Source of the DNA: Rodentolepis nana
Taxonomy: Eukaryota > Platyhelminthes > Cestoda > Cyclophyllidea > Hymenolepididae
Assembly: GCA_900617975.1 (NCBI GenBank)
Contig: UZAE01012362.1
Coordinates: 1-44,636 of the forward strand
Reading direction: 5' to 3'
Length of the DNA stretch: 44,636 nucleotides
Both the position numbers and the translations under genes were made by a program. Positions 1 to 9,965 of the stretch are shown here, in pieces (positions within the stretch are counted from its first letter, which is position 1; each line of letters opens with the position of its first letter). The notes below the pieces were generated by a model. The model worked only from the letters and a program-made list of their open reading frames with translations. It was not told where the DNA came from and did not search any database.

Positions 1-66
1 ACTTGCCAATTCCAACTTAAATATATACTGCTGATCCTGTTAATCACTTCTATGCCGTTATTTTAG

Positions 67-685
67 CTCTTCATTCCAATGTGGACAATAACCTTCCAAA
101 TAAATGTGGTCTTGCTAATGGGGTTGCAGACAACTTCGAAAAAGTGAGTAAAGAAACCACAAATGAAGAAAAGCGTTTCAATTGTGATGTATGCAAAAAA
201 ACTTTAGTAATCAAAGCCAATTAGACGCTCACAAACTCAGACATAGTGGCGAAAAACCATTTGAGTGGGTTACTTTTGAAAATCAATTTTTTACAAAATT
301 TGAACTGAATGCTCACAAACGTATCCACAGTGATGACAAACCGCACAAATGTGGACAATGCAAACAAGCTTTCAAACGTAAATATTCTTTGACTCTGCAT
401 ATGCGTACTCATACGGGAGAAAAACCGTACACATGTGGTGAATGTAATAAGGGATTTATCGATTCATCAAATTTGAACAGACATTTCCGCGTACACACTG
501 ATGAAAGGCCATACCGATGTAATGCATGCAGAAGGAGGTTTAAGCAGCAATGGAATTTGAGAAGAAACATGCGTTGCCGTATTCTTTATGAATCATTTAA
601 ATGCAGTGTACGTGGAATGCATTTTTCAAATATGCTTGATTGGGGTTTCCACGAAGAGACGCATACTATTGAAACTTATAGTTGA
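67..685 (+). pseudogene. C2H2 zinc-finger gene copy F, last exon only, frameshifted
   Basis: This is the terminal exon of a zinc-finger gene, probably a former nuclear DNA-binding protein. A splice acceptor (TTATTTTAG) ends at 66, and the frame then runs through the family linker into CDVCKK at about 183-200. One base is missing relative to copy C in the run at 195-206. The remaining fingers continue in the -1 frame from 191 (ATG) to the stop at 683-685. Finger 2 has lost both cysteines ([10 protein letters not shown]). Fingers 3 and 4 ([16 protein letters not shown]) are complete. Finger 5 has lost its last histidines and finger 6 has one Cys changed to Arg. Unlike A and B, this copy still reads through the third TGEKP linker into extra C-terminal fingers, so it preserves the older, longer array. 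Exons 1-4 would lie left of the window or are lost. Decay and frameshift make a pseudogene most likely. Confidence 0.75.
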
Positions 686-749
686 AACTTATAAACCGAT
701 ATACTTGGAAAGGTTTTGTTTAATATGGCGCCAACAAAGGTTGTTTTTC

Positions 750-1029
750 ATCAAATTGTGGGAAATTGAATTGATTGATGGAGGTTTTACTACATTGGGA
801 CAAATGTTGAAGCCTGTTTACGTGCAACTAAAACATTTTGCATTATATTATATAGATGTGATATATTTTGAGGCACATATTCATGTCATTTAGTAACTTC
901 ATTATCCATCGTTATATAGATAACGTCTATATAACAATCGACGACATCACAGAATAAGATCGACTTAGTGACGGATGTTTCAGTGATTCACGTATGGGTT
1001 TTTTGTCCCAATTTGTATATTCAAACTCC
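750..1029 (+). repeat. Duplicated gene 3' flank (part 1)
   Basis: This flank of copy F matches the reverse complement of about 39735-39990 (downstream of copy D) and the direct sequence at about 8970-9560. It carries no gene. It continues after the inserted short element at 1334-1420, which matches the reverse complement of about 39660-39735. Confidence 0.65.
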
Positions 1030-1327
1030 GGGGGTGTGCGATAGACTTACCTCCAAGTGGTGCACCCTGGGCAACGTATACTCATACGACAAAAAAGTCT
1101 ATTAACTGGCAGTTGACTTCTGACTTCAAAATACCATCACCCCATTGTATGTCATATTCGACTACTTCCACAGTACTCACCTCACCTTTTCCCACTTTTG
1201 TGTCTGTCTCTTTTACATTTTTGAAACTCTCTTCTGTCCTCCCTCTCCCTCTCGACTTTTTTCACTTTGATGTTTCTCCTCCTCTGTGAGGCCTGAAGTC
1301 GACTAAAGGGCTAATGATAACTTTCAC
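1030..1327 (+). mobile_element. Short LINE-derived element, copy S1
   Basis: Non-autonomous retroposon-like element of about 298 bp. It starts with GGGGTGTGCGATAGACTTAC and ends with the shared tail GGGCTAATGATAACT. It is flanked by AACTCC at 1024-1029 and again at 1328-1333, taken as a target-site duplication. The paralogous flank of copy D (reverse strand, about 39735) has no element at this point, so this is an insertion after the duplication. The 5' ~100 bp match the start of the LINE at 43911 and the last ~60 bp match the LINE 3' end at 22350-22440. No coding capacity. Confidence 0.75.
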
Positions 1328-1708
1328 AACTCCTTAATGTTAGTAAGAAATATTGTAATACTAGAGATAATAGCACCACAGGCTATATCGTTTGTTGTTG
1401 TATTTTCTATTCTCAAGCACAAATCGTAGAAAGGTCTTTTGATTGGGGAGATTAAAAGCATGACTAAATCTATATCTTACTAAATGCGGACTATGTGATC
1501 GTTTGGGATTCTCCAAGAATAAAATAAGTACGAATCAAAGCTAAACAAATACGATGATCATATTTTTCCAATCTAATATAAAACAATCAAGTTTTTTTTT
1601 GAAAATTGTTCTATAAATGATAGACATGTTTGTATGTATTTCAATTTAAAATGGCAATCAGTCAAAAAACGGACAGTGCACATCTAGATTAAACCAAAAA
1701 ATATTAAC

Positions 1709-1710
<2 letters not shown>

Positions 1711-1742
<32 letters not shown>
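1711..1742. repeat. (TA)n microsatellite
   Basis: About 16 uninterrupted TA units directly visible. Confidence 0.95.
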
Positions 1743-1744
<2 letters not shown>

Positions 1745-3188
1745 CATAGAAGCAAATTTAATTGAAATAACACACAAATGAATTGTAATTCGGTCTATTT
1801 ATAGACAATTTTATCTCAACAGTGCTGCTTCCTTTTAGAAAACATGCAACTAGAAACGATGCTTCTTCTGTCACATCTCCTTAAACAGAATAAGAATAGT
1901 AATTTTAATGATCATCTCAATTTTACTACAAGCATTATAGTCACAATGTCATCATCTCAAGCAATTAGGCACTATAAACCTGGCTTTACGGGCTCGAACG
2001 CACAATTTGGGACAAAAGAAGCCACGTATGCTTGTTCTGTAAAATTGTTGAGAAATGAAAAGTTACCAAGCGTAATATTAACTTAATCTCTATTAGGCTT
2101 GGCAAGTAACTGTCTGAATAATAGGCAGGTAATCGTTACCAGACTTTTGAAACAGGGTCTCCCATACGCTACTTTACCTATCCAGCAAGATTAATTTTTA
2201 ATATCGATGGTAATGGTATCAGGTAGCATAAAACATCAATCGCCTAAAAAAATAGAATTTAAGGCGTTCAGGCAATTAATTTTCTACACACTTTATTTAC
2301 GGGAGCGGAAAAAAACATTGGTTCCGCTTTCCCTTTTTGTTTTTCGACAATTCTTGAACATGTTTAATCTTGTAATTAGGCACCATCTAGTGCAAAATTA
2401 GCATTTATTAGCAACAAGTATAAAATGACAAGATTGATCATCATTTGCCAAGATATGTGACTCAAAATTAAACACAGGCTTAGGCTTCTCTTATTTACAT
2501 TATTTAATTGCTTCAGTGCACTTGTTTAGAGTGCAATAGGAGGCCCTATTTTTGTCAGTGCATTTATTTAAAATGCTTATCTTTAAAGGACTTATGTATC
2601 ATAGAAGCAACCTACCTAAACATGTCTGAGTAAGTTCAATGCTTTCTTTATCCAATTCTCTTTATGCCAAAATTGAGTATTAAAGGGGGTTATAACAAAG
2701 GATAATTTCTTATAAAACTCACCAATTAAAATAAATTTTCTAATTTTCATACCCGAATACATCTATCTAAAAATCTGGATTCAGTATCATTTTAATTAGA
2801 TTTGTTAACAAACGACGAGTTTTTTCATTTCAAAATGTAAGGTGGAGATTCAAATTCTGTTATATTCTCTCCATTATTAATTACATCAAGTGCGTCAGAG
2901 ACGAGTTACTAAATTAAGATCATACGTTTAATAGACAAATAGAAATTCTACATGGATGCACGCATCTTTATTTGAGACAATAGTTTCTTGGTAAACGCGT
3001 ATTTTTGTTAATATTCATTTCGGAATCAAGTAATTTTGTACACAAGCTCAGTTAATTAGTAAAAGATATGTTTACTTCGATTCATTGGTTTAAAATTCTG
3101 TCAGACAGGAAATGTTCTCGAAATTCCAGATCTACTTAGACAGAACAAAAAATAAATCTTACCACATTTTTTGGAAACTCTCTTAGTA

Positions 3189-3191
<3 letters not shown>
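1743..3191. other. Non-coding stretch, no gene recognised
   Basis: AT-rich DNA. Short open frames at 1844-2086 and 2207-2401 have no recognisable motif and no splice context, so I do not call them. A slightly GC-richer patch near 1975-2170 was examined for tRNA or 5S features and none was found. Confidence 0.5.

Positions 3192-3227
<36 letters not shown>
3192..3227. repeat. (TA)n microsatellite
   Basis: About 18 TA units. Confidence 0.95.
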
Positions 3228-3228
<1 letters not shown>

Positions 3229-3289
3229 TTGAAATGAGTACGCGATTGCCATATCTATTGTTTTATATTATTTATATTCTGCATTCAAA

Positions 3290-3430
3290 AACAACGAACA
3301 AAGTGTTGATTTAATAATATGTATTTATTACCTTAAAGAGGGGGCTATCGTTGACGGGAATGTAATGACTCCTAAAAGAGATTCCACAAAACTTCAAAGT
3401 ATGGAGCATTAGCAGTCAATTAAAAAAAAA
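3290..3430 (+). repeat. Small dispersed duplicate
   Basis: Shares a recognisable but degraded stretch (TTACCTTAAAGAGGGGGCTA and following) with about 33550-33650. No coding content. Confidence 0.4.
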
Positions 3431-3915
3431 TTGAATTAGGCTTCAAAAATTATTTAAAAGTGAAATAATATTAATAAATCGTTGAGCAATTTAGGGTAAA
3501 GAAAGAAGTGAAAAAGAAGTAAATGGAGAGAATGACTGTGTCGTCTGTACCACAAAGAATTGCAAAAAAATATTAAACTTTAAACCATCATCTATATAAT
3601 TTAATAGGTATTTTGGAAAATTTTATTTTTATTTATTTCAAATAGCAAGTGTCTAGATAATTACAATTAGCCCGTTTAGCTGGCTCCATGCTACATAAAT
3701 ATAGTATAAATAGAAGAATCATAATATGCTACGTCTGATTGGTAAATATTATTTTGAAAAATCGAATATACGATGTACTGGAGTAAAAATCTTAACCATA
3801 TTCAATAAATTTGAGAACCGTTTTTAAAAAAGAGTTTAATGTGTCTTTCATGGTCATTAGATACATCATTATTGTTTACTGATCTAGTGTGACAAACCAC
3901 ACTAATACGCAATTC

Positions 3916-3942
3916 ACACACACACATACATACACACACACT

Positions 3943-3983
<41 letters not shown>
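3916..3983. repeat. Compound (CA)n(TA)n microsatellite
   Basis: An interrupted CA tract runs directly into a TA tract. Open frames across it on both strands are pure repeat translation. Confidence 0.95.
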
Positions 3984-4265
3984 TCTTTCTATTATTAATC
4001 ACTATAAACGGTTAGCAGGCTTACATGTGTTTTATTCTATCCTATATCCATGTAAAACTGCTCCTTTCAATGCTAAACACCGATTATAAGTAATGAGTTT
4101 TAAGAAAACGAAGACACTAACTAGTGACAAAGTTATTAAGACATCAAATTAAATTAAAAATTAGGCAAAATTAAATATTTTTTATTATTATTAAGTTATA
4201 AGTATCAAAAAAAATTTAAAAATCAAAATGGATTTTTAGATTGCAAACAATGATTAAAAGTTGTT

Positions 4266-4478
4266 ATGGATATATACGATTACTTTGACTTGACTCAAGA
4301 TAGTACTGTTGATATTGCAGAAGATGTCATCAAGCATATTACAAAAATGGGATGTATTTCTGCAAATTATGGGCTCATTTTTGTTTCGTTATGGTCCGTT
4401 GTACAGAAATGCTTCAAACATAATTTTAACAAATGGATGTCTGGCTTTATTGAAGAAATCGAATTGAATTTAATCTGA
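4266..4478 (+). CDS. Hypothetical small ORF, 70 aa
   Basis: I do not recognise this protein. It begins MDIYDYFDLTQDSTVDIAED and ends IEEIELNLI. The composition is balanced, with an acidic N-terminus and a hydrophobic middle (ISANYGLIFVSLWSVV), unlike the low-complexity translations nearby. A possible splice acceptor (GGATTTTTAG) lies about 25 nt upstream, so it could be an internal exon rather than a stand-alone gene. No paralogue is visible elsewhere in the window. It could equally be chance: 70 codons is within what AT-rich DNA can give. Confidence 0.25.
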   Translation: MDIYDYFDLTQDSTVDIAEDVIKHITKMGCISANYGLIFVSLWSVVQKCFKHNFNKWMSGFIEEIELNLI

Positions 4479-4559
4479 AGTCTCAATTTACTTCCATAAA
4501 ACCTTTGCAAAAGTTCATCTCCGTGTGTCCATTTGCGTGCATTTGAATTTAGATTTCGA

Positions 4560-4906
4560 AAGATTTAACTTCTGCTATCTTTGTTTCTGGATGGTTATCA
4601 CATAAATAGTGTTGTTAAACTATCAAAATACAAAATCCTTACAACATATCTCAGCCCATTTACTTCAAAGTTCTGTTGATTTTCACAAGTATGCGCTCAT
4701 TTGCATTAATTCCAATCATCTATATTTGAAAAACCCATTTCACATGCATTGCATTTGAAAGGTAAATTTCGATTTTGGCAAGACATATGTCCCTCCAAGT
4801 AGATTAGATACTTATAACGTATTCCGTATACTTTGCATCTGCAAGGTCTTTTCATCAGCAAGTGATTTTCCATATTTGTTTAGTTAAAAATCCTTTGTTG
4901 CATTCA
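4560..4906 (-). pseudogene. Relic C-terminal fingers behind gene A
   Basis: Immediately after the gene A stop, the alternative frame reads KTYKCSECNKGF, the start of a further finger. More degraded finger sequence (FKCNACEMGFSNIDDW) lies at about 4700-4760. Copy F retains this region in frame as fingers 4-6. In A a 1-nt gain in the A-rich linker codons before 4907 throws these fingers out of frame. Confidence 0.6.
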
Positions 4907-5544
4907 CTACATTTGTATGTTTTTCTCTCCCGTATGGGAACGCATATGAACATTCAAATTATATTTATATTTGAACACTTGTTTGCATTTTTCACATCCG
5001 AAGGGCCTTTCATCACTATGGGAGCGCAAATGTCTAGTCAAATGATGTGTATGCTTGAAAGCTTGCTTGCATATTTTACATTCAAAGGGCCTTTCTTCAC
5101 TATGGGAGCGCAAATGTCTAGTCAAATAATTTTTATGCTTGAAAGCTTGCTTGCATATTTCACATTCGAAAGGCCTTTCTTCACTATGGGTACGCATATG
5201 TTGAGATAAATGCGACTGCCGTTTGAATTTTGTTCCACATATTCTGCATTCATGCGGTCTTTCATGAATGTGGACCAGTTTGTGAGAATTCAATTCAGAC
5301 TTTGTAAAAAATTGATTTCCACAAGATTCACATTTGAATGGTTTTTCGCCATTATGTCTGCGTTTGTGAATGTCCAATTGACTTCGATATCTAAATTTTA
5401 TTTTGCATACATCACACGAGAAGCGCTTTTCTTTATTTGCGGTTTCCTTACTCATTTTTGCGATGCTCTCACCAACTTCATCTAAAGGACCATGTTTAGT
5501 TGGAAGGGCATTGACTACAATAGAATTGGACTTGTTCAAGGGAG
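4907..5544 (-). CDS. Gene A exon 5, six-finger array
   Basis: The acceptor GCATTTTTAG precedes CTCCCTTGAAC, and the two leading bases complete an Ala codon with the G of exon 4. The phase therefore fits independently of the ORF. It encodes all six fingers. An in-frame ATG lies upstream in the intron (open to 5623), but the conserved acceptor argues that this part is intronic. Confidence 0.8.
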
Positions 5545-7183
5545 CTAAAAATGCAAAGAATATGTGGATAACAGGATCTTTTAACGTCCTATCCATAGTT
5601 AGTAGTTGTTTTATTTGCAGCAATATATGTAAGATTGAATATTAAATCATAGGCAAATCATGTTTGTATCAGATACCTCTCAGGGTTACGAATTCCACTT
5701 TTAAAAGCTTCATCACTTTTGAAGCGGAACAAATTCATCCAAGATATACGTACGCCAACGAGGTAATAACCGGATTATGATGAAAGTGATAAATAAAATT
5801 AGAATTTAGGTCGAGATCTGGCTCAGCAAATTTAGCAAAGAACCGTGATCATGAAAGCATTTCATCGAATAAATTTAAGAACAATTATATAGGAAACAAA
5901 GTACAACAACCAGTTCAAATATGACTCTTTCTTACTCTAAGCACTTTAAATTAAATTCACGTCAAGCAAATTTGCATGAATAATAGACAAATTCTTTCTA
6001 ACTGTCGTTTAATATCGAGTTTTAATAGCTAAATATATTCGTAAACCTATGCCAAGCTAACACATTAACCATTCTTGAAATGTCCTAAAATATTCAGACT
6101 TGCAACTACATTTCTAAACTAATGTTTTCCAAAATTAGATGAGGAAATAATTTTTACTATGGGGGTTAATAGATGGAACTGATTATAAAGATGTCATCAA
6201 AATTTTCATATAAATCAAGTAATGGAAACGAAATTTTGCAAACTAGCATACCTAATGAAGTTGTCGAATTCATATTCTGTTCATGAACTGCCTGAAAGTC
6301 GATTCCAATCTCATTTCTCTCTTCGGATCTAAAATTGCAGCTGAGCCAAAAAAATATTTGACTGGAGAGTTAGTGAAGGAAGAATCGTCATTTTGACAGT
6401 GAATGAGTGACTGAGGTCACCAGTTAGAGACAACACCGCGATATCTATTAAATTATAGGAGATTCGCACGGGTGCAATAAGCTTAAAATCTGTAAATTGA
6501 TGCAATTACCCGAAATTAGCTTATTACAAATAAACATGCTATCATCTCATGAATAAAAGGGTCTGCCAAAAAAAACGTCGCAGATAATAGAAAGCCGCAT
6601 TATTCTCATTCTTTTTGAAGTTAACCCCAATTAAGCGGATTTAATATATTCATATTTTCAAAAAAGTGACATACTTAGGATAAGTTAAATTTGTGCTCAG
6701 GTTCGGAAGTAAAACTTGCACATCATTTCGATTTGTATTAGAGGTGTTGTCATTTGGTGTCGCGGAGCTCTGTTGTGGCATCGCAGGCAAAGTCGAAAGG
6801 TTACTCCCTAATTCTTGTTCCAAATCATCTAAATAGTGACAATGATTATTTTTAAGAGATTTAGCCAACAAAAATGCGTTAATATAAACACATAAATTTT
6901 TAGGGAATTTAATTTAGCAAACACGAAAGTGCTCTACCAAACATCTCTTTCATTTGCTGGTGCCTGTCCTCGAAATCCGAGTGATACATCTCGCAGTAAT
7001 CTATAATTGTGTATACAAAATGAAGATATTTTTGTGAATTTGGGACAGAAATAATAAACATGGCTTGCCTGGTAAAAATTTTGAAACAAATTCATTTAAC
7101 GAATCATTGGATGTCTTTGAATAAGAAGAAGAAGATTCCGATTTCGTCTCCAATTCGTCATTTGAGTTATTCTCCTTTGTCAT
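4907..7183 (-). CDS. Zinc-finger gene A, five exons, apparently intact
   Basis: Predicted 348-residue C2H2 zinc-finger protein, presumably nuclear and DNA-binding by family. I assembled it from exons at 7069-7183, 6938-7000, 6675-6828, 6252-6328 and 4907-5544 (115+63+154+77+638 = 1047 nt, divisible by three). Every junction keeps frame, and every intron ends in AG and starts with GT, or GC for intron 1. The N-terminus is Ser/Glu/Asn-rich, followed by a short acidic stretch (exon 2) and a Pro/Ser/Asn-rich linker (exon 3). Six complete C2H2 fingers follow at about residues 180-200, 208-228, 236-256, 264-284, 292-312 and 320-340, joined by ERPFE/EKPFK linkers. The protein ends EKNIQM. Fingers 4 and 5 are a recent 84-bp tandem duplication. 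The ATG at 7183 is chosen by alignment to copies B and D. A candidate upstream acceptor at 7211 suggests a 5' non-coding exon. This is the only family member here in which I find no lesion. Confidence 0.7.
5014..5181 (-). repeat. Tandem 84-bp duplication of one zinc finger
   Basis: Units 5014-5097 and 5098-5181 differ at about six of 84 positions by my count and encode fingers 5 and 4 of gene A (CKICKQAF and CEICKQAF). The period equals one finger plus linker (28 codons). Confidence 0.85.
6252..6328 (-). CDS. Gene A exon 4, short form
   Basis: 77 nt using an internal acceptor (CTGCAATTTTAG, with a CTAAC branch-point-like site about 45 nt upstream), donor GTATGC, phase 2 to phase 1. The longer exon form (to 6444, as in B and C) contains an in-frame TGA and lacks one base, and so is not translatable. 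The short form drops the two cysteines of the exon-4 zinc finger. Confidence 0.6.
6675..6828 (-). CDS. Gene A exon 3
   Basis: 154 nt, acceptor TATTTAG, donor GTATGT, phase 1 to phase 2. It encodes a Pro/Ser/Thr/Asn-rich linker with the conserved core STLPAMPQQSSATPND. The same 154-nt length and core occur in B, C and D. Confidence 0.72.
6938..7000 (-). CDS. Gene A exon 2
   Basis: 63 nt flanked by AATTATAG acceptor and GTAGAG donor, phase 1 to phase 1. It encodes DYCEMYHSDFEDRHQQMKEM plus F. Same length in B, C and D. Because it is a multiple of three it can be skipped without loss of frame. Confidence 0.72.
7069..7183 (-). CDS. Gene A exon 1
   Basis: Coding part of exon 1, beginning MTKENNSNDELETKSES. 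It ends in phase 1 at CCAG followed by gcaagc, a GC-type donor shared by copies B, C and D. An upstream acceptor-like tract (CTTCCTAACAG) ends at 7211 and has a counterpart in D. Confidence 0.7.
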
Positions 7184-7214
7184 TTTTGTTACTAAAACTT
7201 TGTACAAAACCTGT

Positions 7215-7960
7215 TAGGAAGTAAAGATTAATATCAAGTGTGTCAAATTCTCGTGAATTAATGAAGGTATTGGCAAATTGAATGATAAGCATTCATCCCG
7301 ATTAAAACTCATTAAATCGAAGCTCTGAGATTCATTTATCAAAAGATTTCTCGAGATTCTTAATTTTGTTGCATTGAAAATTACGCTTTACTTGCTAAAT
7401 TTAGTATATACGTTTAAATCAAGTTTAAATTGAAATTAAACTTGACGATCAAATTTTTGACGCTTTCTAGAATACTTCAATTTTGACTCCCAACCCAGGT
7501 AAGACTATGGCATTATTTTAGAGAATCTCTTGGGGATTATTGAAGACCATGTTCAATTCACCCTGTTTGCAAAAAAATAGCATATTGATTGCATTTTAAG
7601 ATCTAACATTTTATTTCCTTTGCAGTCACACTAGCAAGCACAAATCGTTCCGTGTGGTCCATTTCCTTACTTTATCTTGACCCGGCTTGATATACTTCTA
7701 CTTTCGAAAAGCCTTTCATACCCTTTTTTCAAATTTAAATGTGTTCAGCCGTTATGGGAACAAACTAATAGTCTTGAATAAATTAGTAAAGTATGACACG
7801 TTTATTACCGTTGCGAATGAAGTTTGTTACACCTTAAGGTCTTGAATGGTCTCTTGATTTAGGATTCCATTGCGTAATTGCAGTCTTACGCTTGAGGAAA
7901 TTTGACGCAACACCTACGATTTTTATATTTCAGTTATCATGATGATAACTAAAGAATGTT
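7215..7960 (-). repeat. Duplicated gene 5' flank
   Basis: Upstream flank of gene A. It is collinear with about 42390-43000 (upstream of D) and with an orphan copy at about 19270-19960 that has no gene attached. Shared landmarks include AAAATTACGCTTTA and AAATCAAGTT. It may contain the family promoter, but I see no definite TATA box or initiator. About 7960-8960 shows nothing recognisable. Confidence 0.6.
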
Positions 7961-8969
7961 TAAACACATTCATTGCTGAATCATTTCCCATTATTAGATA
8001 TTACTTCATTTAATCAAATGTCGAAATAATAACGGTGAGTATAAGGACAAACTCTAGGATGCTAATCACTTAATGAACATGAATGGACAAAGATTAAGCA
8101 TCTTTGTTGCTTTAAAATGGCATGTCAGAAAGTCCAAATTTAGGTTTAGAGTGATCAGTATTTACATGGATTTATAAACGAGATTTCAGCCAATATGTGA
8201 AGAATTCCTGCTAGATTGTTGAAATCAATCGATATGATCTAGATGAGCCAAGCCCGATTTTTAGCTTTCATGTAGACCTGCCTATTGTTTATATTTATTA
8301 TTTATAGAAATTGGTTTAATAAAGCGTACGGTTCTTAAAAATAATTGGGGTTTGTTATATTAAAATAGGTGAAATGGTGGTTCTTGTATTTGTTTCAGCT
8401 TCAAATCACATAACTGTTATTCTTGGAGAATCCCAAGCGAACAACTTGTACCCAATAAGTACGAAAGTGATTTAGTCATGTTTTTAATCCCCTCACTCAG
8501 CAGACTTTTCTACTAGTTGTGTATGAGGTAAAATACTTTTGCAAATAGGCGAAATATAATGTTTTACTAGTTAGTAGTTAACGTATTTGGATACTGTCCT
8601 AAGTTAACTTATTTGATTATTTGATTGGAGAGAATTTACAATGAAAACAAATTTATGTCCATATAATAGTATTTGTCCTATATTGAAAATGTTAGTAATA
8701 GCAATATCAAATTATTCTAAATTATCATTGTAAAGTGGGTATGTAGAGCACAAATAGAAATTCATAGCTGAGAAGTTTAAAATACGGTTCATCAATCCAT
8801 GGCATGCACAACGTAAAACATTAGTTCACTTTTAATGTGCCAAATGCGATTTTTAGCTAGTTACTTCATTAATATTGATGTCGATTTACCTAGAATTCAT
8901 ACACCTGAAATCTATATATCACATACATCAGTCGGTAAAAAAGATCATTTTTTATCATATTGCAGGGAT

Positions 8970-9560
8970 TTGAGTTGATTGGGAGGGGTTTTACAAGAAT
9001 GGGTCAAATGTTGATGCAATCTCACGTGAAAATAAAACATTTTGTATTAGTTTCAGGTTTTGTTATATAAGTGTGATAAAATTGGATGCACATATCTATG
9101 CAAATAATTATTAGTCTTCGTTTTGGTCATGTTACGAATAAATGAAGCTTCTGTACTTAATGAATAATTTGGACAATTACGACATTCACAGTAATTAATA
9201 TTTCATCAAATTAAAAATTTGATACCTTAGTAATATCTGCTTTTTGATTCCAAATAATTACTAATTACCTGACTTTTTATATGTTATGACTGTGGGGTTT
9301 CGCTGTTTTTGCAAAACGTATTTGTTTCCCGGAAAAATAATTGGAAAGGAAAGCTGAATTGTGAAAGGTAAAGTGTTTGAGAACCCTTAATTTCAATAGT
9401 CTGGCGATTATTTTCTGGTTGCCATTTAGTTATTTAACTGCCAAACAATAGACAGATAGCGTTTATATAACAATTTAAGTCGTCGTAAAATACGATCAAC
9501 AGGTGTCAATTGTTCCATTTTCTCATGCATAGGTTCTTTTGCCCCAATGTTTATATATTC
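8970..9560 (+). repeat. Duplicated gene 3' flank
   Basis: Matches 750-1020 (direct) and about 39740-39990 (inverted), starting near TTGATTGGGAGGGGTTTTAC. It contains extra sequence between about 9120 and 9430. No gene. Confidence 0.5.
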
Positions 9561-9693
9561 AAGCTCGTTAAAGTAGGTTAGGGATATCGCATTGCTAGAG
9601 GTGCCAACTCCAATGACTTTATTGTTTGTATTAATATTTATTTATGATTCCCACAATTAATATTGTATTTTTTTGGTTATTATATTAAAATTT

Positions 9694-9965
9694 GGGGTGT
9701 GTGATAGACCTACCTCCACGTGTTGCACCCTGGGCAACGAATTCTTATACGGTAAAAAGACTATTATTCGGCAGTTGACTTTGTACTTCATGCAACAATG
9801 GCCCCACTGTATGTCATATACGACTACTTCCACAGTTCCCACTTCACTTTATTCTACCTTTTTGTCCCTCTCTTTTACATCTTTGGAACACATTTCTGTC
9901 CCTCCTTCCCTCTCACGACTTTTTTTACTTTGACGTTCCATCCTCTCTATGAAGACTGAAGTTTC
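9694..9965 (+). mobile_element. Short LINE-derived element, copy S2
   Basis: Starts GGGGTGTGTGATAGACCTAC and follows the family through the CT-rich middle to CTGAAGT. The final ~50 bp of the consensus are missing or diverged. No clear target-site duplication seen. Confidence 0.65.

Noticed and set aside
1030..1327. tRNA-derived SINE interpretation of the short elements
   Set aside because: No convincing A/B box pair at tRNA spacing. The 5' end matches the LINE instead.
1975..2170. Possible tRNA or 5S gene in a GC-richer patch
   Set aside because: No cloverleaf, A/B box pair or 5S similarity could be recognised on either strand.
3802..4089. Open frames on both strands over the CA/TA tract
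   Set aside because: They translate microsatellite DNA (THTHTH, YIYIYI) and carry no other signal.
5545..5623. ATG-started N-terminal extension of the gene A exon-5 ORF (MLQIKQLLTMDRTLKDPV...)
   Set aside because: A conserved acceptor with matching phase lies at 5545 in this and all other copies. The upstream part is better explained as intron 4.
4862..5645. Plus-strand open frames across gene A exon 5
   Set aside because: They are antisense shadows of the finger array. Their repeats of MGAQMSSQ mirror the finger period.
9673..9933. ORFs inside S2 and similar ones in S3, S4 and S5
   Set aside because: They arise from the CT-rich body of the short element and differ between copies through frameshifts, so no coding constraint is visible.
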